DNA of 64,000 nt from [Scytonema hofmanni] UTEX 2349. Lineage in GTDB: Bacteria > Cyanobacteriota > Cyanobacteriia > Cyanobacteriales > Nostocaceae. Position numbers and translations under genes: made by a program. Positions within the stretch are counted from its first letter, which is position 1. Every line of letters begins with the position of its first letter. The notes under the pieces were generated by a model. That model made no database searches, had not been told where the DNA came from, and worked only from the letters and a program-made list of their open reading frames with translations. Positions 27,471-35,582 of the stretch are shown in pieces. Location: NCBI RefSeq assembly GCF_000582685.1, contig NZ_KK073768.1, positions 356,310 to 420,309 of the forward strand, read 5' to 3'.

Positions 27471-29018
27471 ATGTCTTTAACTGAAGAGATACTTTCACAA
27501 TTACCGGGCAATGTTTTGGAAGGATTGCGTCGCAGCGATCGCACGTTAGCATCCCTGAGGGAAAATAACGCATTTATACCAATAATAGTCAAAGAAAGTC
27601 AGCAGTCTTTAGGTGCTGTAGATTGGGATGTTGTTATCTGCGGTGGCACTTTAGGCATTTTAATTGGTTGTGCTTTAGCTTTGAAGGGATTGCGAGTAGC
27701 GTTGATTGAGCGCTCCATTTTGCGCGGTAGAGAACAAGAGTGGAATATTTCTCGCAAAGAGTTAGAAGTATTCTTGGAATTAAATTTGCTGACAGAAAGA
27801 GAATTAAATCAGGCGATCGCAACCGTTTATAATCCAGCACGAGTCAGCTTTCAAGGTGGTACAGAAGTCTGGGTAGAAAACGTACTGAATATCGGCGTAG
27901 ACCCAGTATATCTACTGGATACCTTAAAAGAGCGATTTCTTGCTACTGGCGGTAAATTGTTTGAAAACACACCATTTACAGAAGCTGTGGTTCATCCAGA
28001 TGGTGTGATGGTAGATGCTGGCAGCAAGTTCAAAACCAGATTGTTAATTGACGCGATGGGACATCTTTCTCCCATCACGCAGCAAGCACGACAAGGAAAA
28101 AAACCAGATGCTCTTTGTCTGGTTGTGGGAAGTTGTGCGAAAGGATTTCCGGAAAATGATTCTGGTGACTTGTTGTTATCATTCACATCCTTGCAGAATC
28201 AATGTCAGTATTTTTGGGAAGCTTTCCCGGCAAAAGATGGCAGAACCACTTACATGTTTACGTACATGGATGCACATCCACAACGCTTGAATTTAGAAGC
28301 TCTTTTTGAAGATTATCTTCACTTGATGCCAGAATATCAGGGTGTGGCATTGAGTCAGTTGAAGTTGCAAAGAGCGCTGTTTGGCTTCTTTCCCACTTAT
28401 CGTCAAAGTCCTCTAAAAACTCCTTGGAATCGCATTCTACCAGTGGGAGATAGCAGTGGCAATCAATCGCCGTTAAGTTTTGGTGGTTTTGGGGCAATGG
28501 TGCGTCACTTAAAGCGTTTAACATTGGGTATTTATGAAGCGCTGGATACAAATCAATTATCTGCAAAGTCGCTTTCCATACTACAACCATATCAGCCAAG
28601 TTTAACTGTAACTTGGCTGTTTCAAAAAGCGATGAGTGCAGGTGTAAATCAAAAAATTGCCCCCGATCAAATTAATAAATTACTATCGGTGGTGTTTCAA
28701 GAAATGCAACAGTTAGGTGAACCAGTACTTAAGCCTTTTTTGCAAGATGTGGTGCAGTTTTCGGCACTAACGCAAACACTTTTAAAAACGGGTTTAGCGC
28801 ATCCAGGATTGATTGCCAAAGTGATACCACAAGTGGGTTTAACAAGTTTGCTAGATTGGACGGTGCATTATGGCAATTTAGGTATTTATTCTGTTTTCTT
28901 TCGGCTAAGTCCAATGCTAGAACCGTGGGTAAAAAGTTTGCCAAAAGAACAGCAATATTATTGGCATCGTTTGGTTGATGCTTGGAAATATGGTTCTGGT
29001 GGTGACTACTCTGATTGA
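27471..29018 (+). CDS. FAD-dependent oxidoreductase (dehydrogenase/lycopene-cyclase-like fold)
   Basis: 515 aa from ATG 27471, where homolog-like sequence begins (MSLTEEILSQLPGNVLEGLR). An upstream ATG at 27342 would add 43 unlikely residues. The FAD-binding Rossmann motif is at residues about 52-70 (DWDVVICGGTLGILIGCALA) with the ribose-binding acidic end VALIER. A second FAD motif (RILPVGDSSGNQSPLSFGGF) lies near 370, with the conserved GD. This is the architecture of flavin monooxygenase/geranylgeranyl-reductase/lycopene-cyclase relatives. The substrate cannot be told. The C-terminus is helical and may sit on the membrane. Confidence 0.85.
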   Translation: MSLTEEILSQLPGNVLEGLRRSDRTLASLRENNAFIPIIVKESQQSLGAVDWDVVICGGTLGILIGCALALKGLRVALIERSILRGREQEWNISRKELEVFLELNLLTERELNQAIATVYNPARVSFQGGTEVWVENVLNIGVDPVYLLDTLKERFLATGGKLFENTPFTEAVVHPDGVMVDAGSKFKTRLLIDAMGHLSPITQQARQGKKPDALCLVVGSCAKGFPENDSGDLLLSFTSLQNQCQYFWEAFPAKDGRTTYMFTYMDAHPQRLNLEALFEDYLHLMPEYQGVALSQLKLQRALFGFFPTYRQSPLKTPWNRILPVGDSSGNQSPLSFGGFGAMVRHLKRLTLGIYEALDTNQLSAKSLSILQPYQPSLTVTWLFQKAMSAGVNQKIAPDQINKLLSVVFQEMQQLGEPVLKPFLQDVVQFSALTQTLLKTGLAHPGLIAKVIPQVGLTSLLDWTVHYGNLGIYSVFFRLSPMLEPWVKSLPKEQQYYWHRLVDAWKYGSGGDYSD

Positions 29019-29062
29019 TGGTTTGAAAAAAATTCAACTTCAACAAGGTTTGTGAGAATAAT

Positions 29063-29767
29063 ATGATAGAACGGCAATCTCAAGGAATAAAATACTTTGC
29101 GGTACTAATTAGTTTATTACGCGATCGCCAAATATTTCTAGAAGAAATTCGCGAAGGAACGAGATTACCAAATAAAATCATTTCTCTACTAGTTTGCAGT
29201 TCGATATTTATTGCCATTTATGGCGGAATTATCGGTGCATATCATAGTTGGATGCAAGCTTTATCTTCCGCTGTAAAACTGCCATCTCTCTATTTAATCA
29301 CGCTGCTGATTTGCCTGCCAACGTTGTATTTTTGTAATATTATTTTTGGCTCAAGACGGAATTTTCCTCAGCATTTTGCATTGGTGCTAACTGCGGTTTC
29401 AATCACAAGTGTGTTGTTATTCAGTTTTGCACCAATCACGCTGTTTTTCTTGATCACGACTAATAATTACCAGTTTTTAATTTTGTTAAATGTCTTTATC
29501 TTTGCTTTAACTGGATTTTTTGGTATTTCTTCTTTATATCAAGCAACCAGCTTGGTTTTAGAACAAGATAATGAAGGAAGTAATACTCGCAAGAAAATTT
29601 TACAGTTTTGGTTATTACTTTATGCTTTCGTAGGTAGTCAATTAGGATGGACTCTCAGACCATTTTTCGGCACACCTGATTCTGCTTTTCAACTGTTTCG
29701 AGAAAGGGAAGGCAATTTTTATTTGAGTATTCTTCAAGCTATTGGCTACCTTTTAGGATTTCGTTAG
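29063..29767 (+). CDS. Multi-pass membrane protein, first of a tandem pair, unknown function
   Basis: 234 aa. After a basic N-terminus (IKYFAVLISLLRDRQIFLEE) come about five membrane helices (IISLLVCSSIFIAIYGGIIG, LYLITLLICLPTLYFCNIIF, HFALVLTAVSITSVLLFSFA, FLILLNVFIFALTGFFGISS, ILQFWLLLYAFVGSQLGWTL). This pattern is seen in Yip1-like bacterial membrane proteins. The conserved LGWTLRPFFGTP near the end is shared with the next gene. Database names for this family are uninformative. It starts 45 bases after the oxidoreductase stop, so the two may be co-transcribed. Confidence 0.82.
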   Translation: MIERQSQGIKYFAVLISLLRDRQIFLEEIREGTRLPNKIISLLVCSSIFIAIYGGIIGAYHSWMQALSSAVKLPSLYLITLLICLPTLYFCNIIFGSRRNFPQHFALVLTAVSITSVLLFSFAPITLFFLITTNNYQFLILLNVFIFALTGFFGISSLYQATSLVLEQDNEGSNTRKKILQFWLLLYAFVGSQLGWTLRPFFGTPDSAFQLFREREGNFYLSILQAIGYLLGFR

Positions 29768-30013
29768 TGGATAGTGGATAGTGGATAGTGGATAGTAGAT
29801 AGTTGTTAGTGGTTAGTAGATAGTTGTTAGTGGTTAGTGGATAGTAGATAGCAACGCTCGAACTAACAACAAACAACAAACAACTCACAACCAACAACTA
29901 ACAACAAACAAACAACTAACAACTCACAACCAACAACTAACAACAAACAACTAACAACTGACAACCAACAATCAACAACTAACAACCAACAACCAACAAC
30001 CATCAAAATTAAT
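29768..30013. repeat. Short tandem heptamer repeats in two complementary blocks
   Basis: The first half is tandem GTGGATA and GTTAGTG units, the second tandem CAACTAACAACAAAC units. The halves are largely reverse complements (TTGTTAGT versus ACTAACAA), so the region can fold into a long imperfect hairpin. It separates the two paralogous membrane-protein genes. Confidence 0.8.
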
Positions 30014-30721
30014 ATGCTTCATAAGCAATCTCGTCAAATCAAACATTTTGCTGTTCTGATTAGCTTATTGCGCGATCGCCAAAATTTTCTCGAAGAAATT
30101 CGTCAGGGAATTGGGTTACAAAGTAAGACTACTTCTTTGTTTGTTTCTAGTTCTATTTTCTTTGCTATATATGGGGGAATTATTGGTGCATCTCATAGTT
30201 GGGCACAAGCGTTAACTGGTGCGATTAAATTACCAGCGTTTTACTTATTAACGCTCATCATTTGTTTTCCAACTTTGTTCTTTTTTAATGTTTTGTTTGG
30301 TTCCCGTAGTAGTATTCAACAGCATTTTGTCGTATTACTGACAGCTGTGTCAGTTATTAGTGTTTTGTTATTCAGCTTGGCACCAGTTACGCTGTTTTTT
30401 ATGATTACGGCTCCAAATTCTTATCAATTTTTCAAGCTGTTGAATGTGTTAGTTTTTGGTATCACAGGTGCATTTGGGGTTAAGTTTCTTTATGAAGGAA
30501 TGCAGTTACTTTCTCAACAAGATGAGGTAGGAAAACTAACCCGCACAACTATTTTAAGATCCTGGTTATTTCTCTATGCTTTTGTGGGGATGCAATTAGG
30601 ATGGTTTCTCAGACCTTTTTTTGGCGCCCCTGGAACTAAATTTGAGTTATTTCGAGCAGTGCAAGGTAACTTTTATCTTGATATTGTGGCAGCAATATCA
30701 GAGATTTTGGGGTATCGTTAG
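30014..30721 (+). CDS. Multi-pass membrane protein, second of a tandem pair, unknown function
   Basis: 235 aa, clearly paralogous to the gene at 29063. The shared segments run in the same order: IKHFAVLISLLRDRQNFLEE, YGGIIGASHSWAQALTGAIK, LFFFNVLFGSRSSIQQHFVV and MQLGWFLRPFFGAPGTKFEL. About five helices, Yip1-like. Tandem duplication is evident, with repeat DNA between the copies. Function unknown. Confidence 0.82.
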   Translation: MLHKQSRQIKHFAVLISLLRDRQNFLEEIRQGIGLQSKTTSLFVSSSIFFAIYGGIIGASHSWAQALTGAIKLPAFYLLTLIICFPTLFFFNVLFGSRSSIQQHFVVLLTAVSVISVLLFSLAPVTLFFMITAPNSYQFFKLLNVLVFGITGAFGVKFLYEGMQLLSQQDEVGKLTRTTILRSWLFLYAFVGMQLGWFLRPFFGAPGTKFELFRAVQGNFYLDIVAAISEILGYR

Positions 30722-30779
30722 TCCTCAACATTGTTGCACGCAAAAACGCCCACACCCTTCTAGGGTGAGGGTAATTTTA

Positions 30780-31325
30780 TTACCCCAACAATTCATCAAC
30801 TGATACATTGAAACCTTTTAATATAGTTTGAGTGCTGACAATTTCGTTATCAGTAAATACAAGTCGCTGATTTTTTGTAATGACAATTATCCAACCATTT
30901 TCAGGAAATACTAACCAAACTTCTTCGCATCCAGACTGCAAATATTCTTGAGATTTAGCAATTACATCTTCAGCAAAATCTGTAGGAGAAACTATCTCAG
31001 CAATTAGTGGGAAACTTTGAGGTAAAACAGCAGGTTCACCAAACTGGGTAATTAGTTCTGATGTGAGATAAGCAACATCAGGAACACGTCCTTGTTTGTT
31101 GGTGCGACAAGGTACTTCTGTATAGACTTCTCCTCCTTGTCCGCTAGACTCTTTGTAATTTCTCCAATAATAGCCTAAACTAGCTTGAATCCGACTATGC
31201 TTGAGTGTCAATCCGTTTTTCTCCACTAATTGCCCATCCACCCATTCTGTATTATCAGGGGGATTTTGCATCCAATCTTCTAATGAAAATGTTGAGGCAT
31301 TTGCAATAATTGTAGAAGTTACCAT
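30780..31325 (-). CDS. Uma2 family (DUF820) PD-(D/E)xK endonuclease-like protein
   Basis: 181 aa. FSLEDWMQNPPDNTEWVDGQ with the conserved E near LVEKNGLTLKHSRIQ, VYTEVPCRTNKQGRVPDVAY, the acidic pair in LIAEIVSPTDFAED, and SGCEEVWLVFPENGWIIVIT. It belongs to a different subgroup from the other three Uma2 genes here. It lies just downstream of the STAND ATPase gene in the same direction (49-base gap), so co-transcription is possible. Function is not established for the family. Confidence 0.86.
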   Translation of the reverse strand: MVTSTIIANASTFSLEDWMQNPPDNTEWVDGQLVEKNGLTLKHSRIQASLGYYWRNYKESSGQGGEVYTEVPCRTNKQGRVPDVAYLTSELITQFGEPAVLPQSFPLIAEIVSPTDFAEDVIAKSQEYLQSGCEEVWLVFPENGWIIVITKNQRLVFTDNEIVSTQTILKGFNVSVDELLG

Positions 31326-31373
31326 TAATATCTATTCTCCTTTGACAGCGGTTACTAAAATTATGACTGATTA

Positions 31374-33719
31374 TTAGCGATAAGCATCCATAGCTGTTTG
31401 TACTTTCTCAATTTGTTTTGGTGCTTGCATTTCATGAAAAAGAGCGATCGCACTCTCAAAATTTTCTCTACTCTGGTTAACTTCACCTTTTTTTTGATTA
31501 GTTAACGCTAATTGATAATAAGCTTCAGCTAAATCAGACTTTGCACCTATTTTATCAAGCATTTTTATTGATTCTAAATGATGCAAAAGCGATTTATCAA
31601 ATTCTTGCTGTTCTCGATAAAGTTCTCCTAAACAATTTATCGCTTTCGCTTTTACCGGAATAAAGTTATTTTCTTCAGCATATAATATAGCTCTTTCACA
31701 TAACTCGAATGATTTGGGGATATTTCCTAAATTTTTATAAGTGAAACATAAAAATAATAAGTTATATCCTGTTCCCCAAGCTGTCAATTTAGTTGTAGAC
31801 ATTGCTGTTTCCACCTTTTGAGCTAGGGAAAAAGCCTCTTCTGTTAGCTCTAAACATGAGTTGATGAAAGCTAAACAGCATTCCGAGTAAACAATATACT
31901 CATAAGATATTTCAGTTTTTTCTACAATCGAGCAAACCGAATTGAAAAAGAATTTAGCTTCTTCAAGCTCCCATAACTCCATTTTGCAGAGTCCTATATT
32001 AAACAAGGGAGATATTTTGAGGATATTAAGTTCAAATTTATCTACAATTCTCCTTGACTCTTCATGATATTCTAAAGCCGTAGAAAGTCTTCCAATTAAT
32101 CGATAACTATAACCGAGAATATTGTAAAGTCTACTACGTTTCTCCTGACAGTTAATATTGTCGATTATCTGCGTAATTACAGAAATTATTTTTTGAATTA
32201 AACCTAATTGATAAAATGAACAGCCTAAGGGTAAAGTATTTTTTTGTTTCTTATCTCTTCTATAAAGAATCACACCCCCCGCTTGTTCAAAATCATTAAT
32301 TTCAATAAAGTGATAAAAAGCCTCTAAAGCACTTAACGCATCAGTTATATTTACGACTTCTGTAATTATCTTCGTCCAAAAGTCTGCGGCTTTTCGATTG
32401 ACTAATTCCCATTCTTCACTTACTAATCTCAGTCTAGCGATCGCTTCATCTCTAATTACTGGATGCAGCCAATATTGTCCTTTTTTAGCTTCTATCAAAG
32501 ATAAATCTTGCAAAGCTTTAATCACGCGTCTGCGTTGTTGTTCAGGTACATCCCAAAGCAAGCAGAAAATTCCCTCAATAGGTACTGAACGAATATCTTG
32601 ATAGCGATAGCATCCCAAACGACACAAAAGACGATAAGCTTCTAAATCTATTTGTTGTAATCGATTAAATTGGCTAGCAACTAAATCTTTTAACTCTCTT
32701 TCTATTAGCAAATCTGTAGAGTTTTCCTGCCAATATGCATCTATATCACCTTGAAAGTCTGTGAATATTGCTCCTCTGAGAATTTGCATTGCTTTGGCAT
32801 TACCTCCATAAGCTCTGCACATTTCATTCAGGACGGTTGAATGACAATTTATGTTACGACTACTAAAAAATTGTTGCCATACCTCCTGATCTAAACCTTC
32901 TAAGGGGTAAAGATGAACTTCTATACTCGACTCACGCAGACGCTCACGACTTGTGACTAAAGTAACTGAATGCACATCCGAATCGCTGAATACTCTTAAT
33001 AGTTCTACATAACGACGATGAGATTCTAAAAACTTACCATTTTTATCAAGAGCAGTTTCCAAATTGTCAATAAATACGCCAATTTTTCGAGATTGATTTC
33101 GCAGCTTTCGTCGCAGTCGCTCTAAGTTTATCCCAAAATCTCTTCCTGGTTCTTCATTAAAATCTCGCCGCAACCATTCTTCAACTACACTCTCTACAGG
33201 GGTGAGGTTTTGGACTTCTGTTGCCATCCACAGTTCTAAAAGAAAGTCGAAGTTTTGCGCTTTGAAATACTTACGAGCTAAGGTTGTTTTGCCTACACCA
33301 CCTTCTGCTTGAATGAGAATCAGTTTCATACCACTGTTGATGATGTTGTGGAGTTCAGCTATTTCGCGATCGCGTCCCAAAAAGTTAGAATCTATACCTG
33401 ATCTAACGCTATTTGTCAATTCTTCAATACTTGCGCTGTTGTTGCCATATTGTTGTTTCCAAAGTCGTTCCAACGCACTTTGGAAGCTTCCCTTTGTGAT
33501 TTTTTCTCCCAATACCTCTGAGAGTAGCTGCCAAAGTCCTGCACCAACTTCTTTTAAATATACAGACGAGTACGCACAACTGTTTGCGATTTTATCATAC
33601 GTCTTTCGCCGATCCTGCCATAAATCAGAAAATATAATTCTTTGGGGTTGTTCTAAGTGTCTCCCTGTTTTTACAAACACCAATCTGTCAGCAAATTCTA
33701 AGGCTTCTTCCGCACCCAT
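31374..33719 (-). CDS. STAND ATPase: vMAP N-terminal HTH domain, NB-ARC, TPR repeats
   Basis: 781 aa. Residues 1-90 match the vWA-MoxR-associated N-terminal helix-turn-helix domain (EEALEFADRLVFVKTGRHLE, SSVYLKEVGAGLWQLLSEVL). The NB-ARC P-loop is at 140-146 (GGVGKTT), with Walker B IGVFIDNLETAL, an RNBS-like TLVTSRERLRESS and a winged-helix region near 390-430. From about 470 to 775 tetratricopeptide-type helices follow (RLYNILGYSYRLIGRLSTAL, KAINCLGELYREQQEFDKSL, EAYYQLALTNQKKGEVNQSR). STAND proteins are signal-gated switches, often in immunity or regulation. Effector role and ligand are unknown. No separate effector domain is visible. Confidence 0.9.
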   Translation of the reverse strand: MGAEEALEFADRLVFVKTGRHLEQPQRIIFSDLWQDRRKTYDKIANSCAYSSVYLKEVGAGLWQLLSEVLGEKITKGSFQSALERLWKQQYGNNSASIEELTNSVRSGIDSNFLGRDREIAELHNIINSGMKLILIQAEGGVGKTTLARKYFKAQNFDFLLELWMATEVQNLTPVESVVEEWLRRDFNEEPGRDFGINLERLRRKLRNQSRKIGVFIDNLETALDKNGKFLESHRRYVELLRVFSDSDVHSVTLVTSRERLRESSIEVHLYPLEGLDQEVWQQFFSSRNINCHSTVLNEMCRAYGGNAKAMQILRGAIFTDFQGDIDAYWQENSTDLLIERELKDLVASQFNRLQQIDLEAYRLLCRLGCYRYQDIRSVPIEGIFCLLWDVPEQQRRRVIKALQDLSLIEAKKGQYWLHPVIRDEAIARLRLVSEEWELVNRKAADFWTKIITEVVNITDALSALEAFYHFIEINDFEQAGGVILYRRDKKQKNTLPLGCSFYQLGLIQKIISVITQIIDNINCQEKRSRLYNILGYSYRLIGRLSTALEYHEESRRIVDKFELNILKISPLFNIGLCKMELWELEEAKFFFNSVCSIVEKTEISYEYIVYSECCLAFINSCLELTEEAFSLAQKVETAMSTTKLTAWGTGYNLLFLCFTYKNLGNIPKSFELCERAILYAEENNFIPVKAKAINCLGELYREQQEFDKSLLHHLESIKMLDKIGAKSDLAEAYYQLALTNQKKGEVNQSRENFESAIALFHEMQAPKQIEKVQTAMDAYR

Positions 33720-34136
33720 TGCTTATTGAAGTTGAAGTATCGTTTTTTATTCAATGTAGCGTGATTTATCCTACTTTTTCCAACTTTTTCTCATAAACCT
33801 ACTTTTTCCTACGGATTTAGTCAGTAAAACTACCCACTTCATCCGGCTGACAAGCTATAAATTATTCAATACACTTTGTAGTATGAAAGATAAAGTTTAT
33901 TACGCAGCTTTAAGGGGCACAATCTCCAGAAATGCTCAGAGTTACTTTGGTGAGGAGATATTTATTATAACTCTGATATTGCGGTGAAAGATGGAGTATT
34001 AGTAATTGTGCCAACAGTACATATATAAATGGCTAATTAAAGCTGTGTTATCTAAAACTACCTGAGGTATTTACTGACTGAATCGAGGAGAATGTCCGAA
34101 CATTTACTAGCTAACTCTTGATTACGGGGTTAAATT
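33720..34136. other. Upstream region of the STAND gene with direct repeats
   Basis: Three directly repeated CCTACTTTTTCC-type units lie at 33770-33781, 33781-33792 (CAACTTTTTCTC) and 33798-33809. On the gene's strand they read GGAAAAAGTAGG, 50-90 bases upstream of the STAND gene's ATG, as tandem operator sites would. From about 33893 there is a short frame (MKDKVYYAALRG...) that breaks off and may be a gene remnant. No intact gene. Confidence 0.5.
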
Positions 34137-34400
34137 ATGTTCCCAAAAGACTGTCCTCAAGATTGCGAAAGCAATCATTGTCCTTTTGCCCAAGACACGC
34201 ATAATCCTAACAGATATGTCTGCCTGAAATGCGGTTTTGATAGGCAAATAGATCGAAATGGATTTGATTTTGGTTCCTTTTTGTTGCTGATTTTCACCAT
34301 ATTGGTAATAGGATCGCTGTTATCTAATGATGGGAAGCAAAATAAAAATCAGCGCCAGAAAAGCCTTCATCAATCTTCTTTATCATCCGTCATCTTGTAA
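34137..34400 (+). CDS. Small zinc-ribbon-like protein with a membrane segment
   Basis: 87 aa. The N-terminus has Cys residues arranged CPQDC...HCPF and CLKCGF (C6, C10, H14 or C15, C29, C32), suggesting a metal-binding knuckle. One membrane helix follows (FGSFLLLIFTILVIGSLL), then a basic Gln/Lys/Ser tail. Function unknown. It leads a row of three small membrane proteins. Confidence 0.65.
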   Translation: MFPKDCPQDCESNHCPFAQDTHNPNRYVCLKCGFDRQIDRNGFDFGSFLLLIFTILVIGSLLSNDGKQNKNQRQKSLHQSSLSSVIL

Positions 34401-34454
34401 ACGCTTAATGAGATTTACTTTCTGGAATTAGCAACATAATTGGAGTGCAAAACT

Positions 34455-34682
34455 ATGACTACGAATCAATATACGCCTTTGATGAGATTGGTTTCCAAAA
34501 TTCTCAAGTATTTCTTGTTGATCATGTTAGGCTTTGCGATCGCCTACATTTTATCAACGGCTTTTAACGCTTTACCTATTGCCAAAATACTACTACCTTT
34601 CGTTGTATTTTGCTTTCAAAAATTAGGAATTATTCTCTTGTGTTTGTTAGCAGCAGCAGTAATTCTTGAATCTTGGCGTTAA
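34455..34682 (+). CDS. Small membrane protein, unknown function
   Basis: 75 aa from ATG 34455 (an ATG 15 bases upstream in frame is possible). Two membrane helices: ILKYFLLIMLGFAIAYILST and LGIILLCLLAAAVILESW. No motif recognised. It starts 54 bases after the zinc-ribbon gene's stop, same strand. Confidence 0.55.
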   Translation: MTTNQYTPLMRLVSKILKYFLLIMLGFAIAYILSTAFNALPIAKILLPFVVFCFQKLGIILLCLLAAAVILESWR

Positions 34683-34758
34683 AAATTGAGTAAATAGGGA
34701 ATAGGGTAAATCTCCCTATCTCCCTTTTAGCATTCAAAAACTTGATTTTTTGATAACT

Positions 34759-34786
34759 CATACCCCCGACTTATATCGGAGGTATG
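34759..34786 (+). terminator. Hairpin after the 75-aa gene, weak terminator
   Basis: CATACC-CCCGA pairs with TCGG-GGTATG around a short loop. No T-run follows, so it is a stable RNA fold and only possibly a terminator. Confidence 0.45.
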
Positions 34787-34910
34787 AACAGTGTATTTTA
34801 ATTTATATTAAATTATTAATTTAGTCACTTGATGTGTATGCTATACTAAGCCAGGTTATATATTAAATATAAATAAATTCTTAAGATGTTGACATTATCC
34901 CAACAAATTA

Positions 34911-35240
34911 ATGCTCGATTTCAACACCATAACTGAGTTATCCCGCGCCAACTGCGTGACTATTTGTGCATTTCTCGTGCCAGCCAACTTACTGGCAACA
35001 TGCTCGACAATCATTTTAGTAGCACTACGACGCCCAACACATCAAGTATGGCAAGCATGTGCAATTGCTACCTTCTTCGCTGTAGTGATGATATTGCATG
35101 TCTATACTTGGTTCATGATTGGTGTCGTCATGGCTCCTACTTATATCCTCATGTGGCTAGCAATCACCTGTTTGCTGTCTAATTTCGCAGCGATTCTGCT
35201 CCAAAGACACTTCCCTAAAATCGTCAGCTTTGAAAGATAA
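34911..35240 (+). CDS. Small membrane protein, unknown function
   Basis: 109 aa with three membrane helices (VTICAFLVPANLLATCSTII, ACAIATFFAVVMILHVYTWF, MIGVVMAPTYILMWLAITCL). The sequence has a conserved-looking character, with RRPTHQVWQ between helices 1 and 2. No function recognised. Confidence 0.65.
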   Translation: MLDFNTITELSRANCVTICAFLVPANLLATCSTIILVALRRPTHQVWQACAIATFFAVVMILHVYTWFMIGVVMAPTYILMWLAITCLLSNFAAILLQRHFPKIVSFER

Positions 35241-35361
35241 CCTAAAACACATATAGGAAACCATATAGCGGGTTGCCGGGGGTAATGCAATACAGAACCT
35301 CACCCTGGGAATTCCAGACACCCTCGCATGAAATAAGGAGAGGGGAAGGGGAGCCGCTTTC

Positions 35362-35437
35362 AGTAGCCGTGTGAAGCGAAAGTTTCACGCACGGTTTCGG
35401 ATGAGAGGGGTGGAGTGGTAACACTCCCCTCGACTCT
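35362..35437 (+). ncRNA. Group II intron 3' remnant (domains V and VI)
   Basis: AGCCGTGTGAAGCGAAAGT followed by TTCACGCACGGTTT is a domain V hairpin with the AGC triad and a GAAA tetraloop. Domain VI follows directly: GAGAGGGGTGGAGTGGTAAC pairs with ACTCCCCTC and the end is CGACTCTATC, typical of an intron 3' end. No reverse-transcriptase/maturase frame or 5' domain is in the 120 bases upstream, so the element is truncated. The gap 35241-35582 holds no gene. Confidence 0.75.
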
Positions 35438-35582
35438 ATCCTCGGTCAATGTCTGAAGCAATAGCTGGAGTGGCCGAAAAGCCTGCGCTGAACTGTACTC
35501 CGTCAGCGTAGGAGATATCACGAATCTGATACACTATTTGAAATTTCTTTCTTTATGCTAGCGATCGCCTACATGATAAAAT

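Noticed and set aside
35242..35424. 60-aa minus-strand protein
   Set aside because: It lies over the group II intron remnant and has no coding features.
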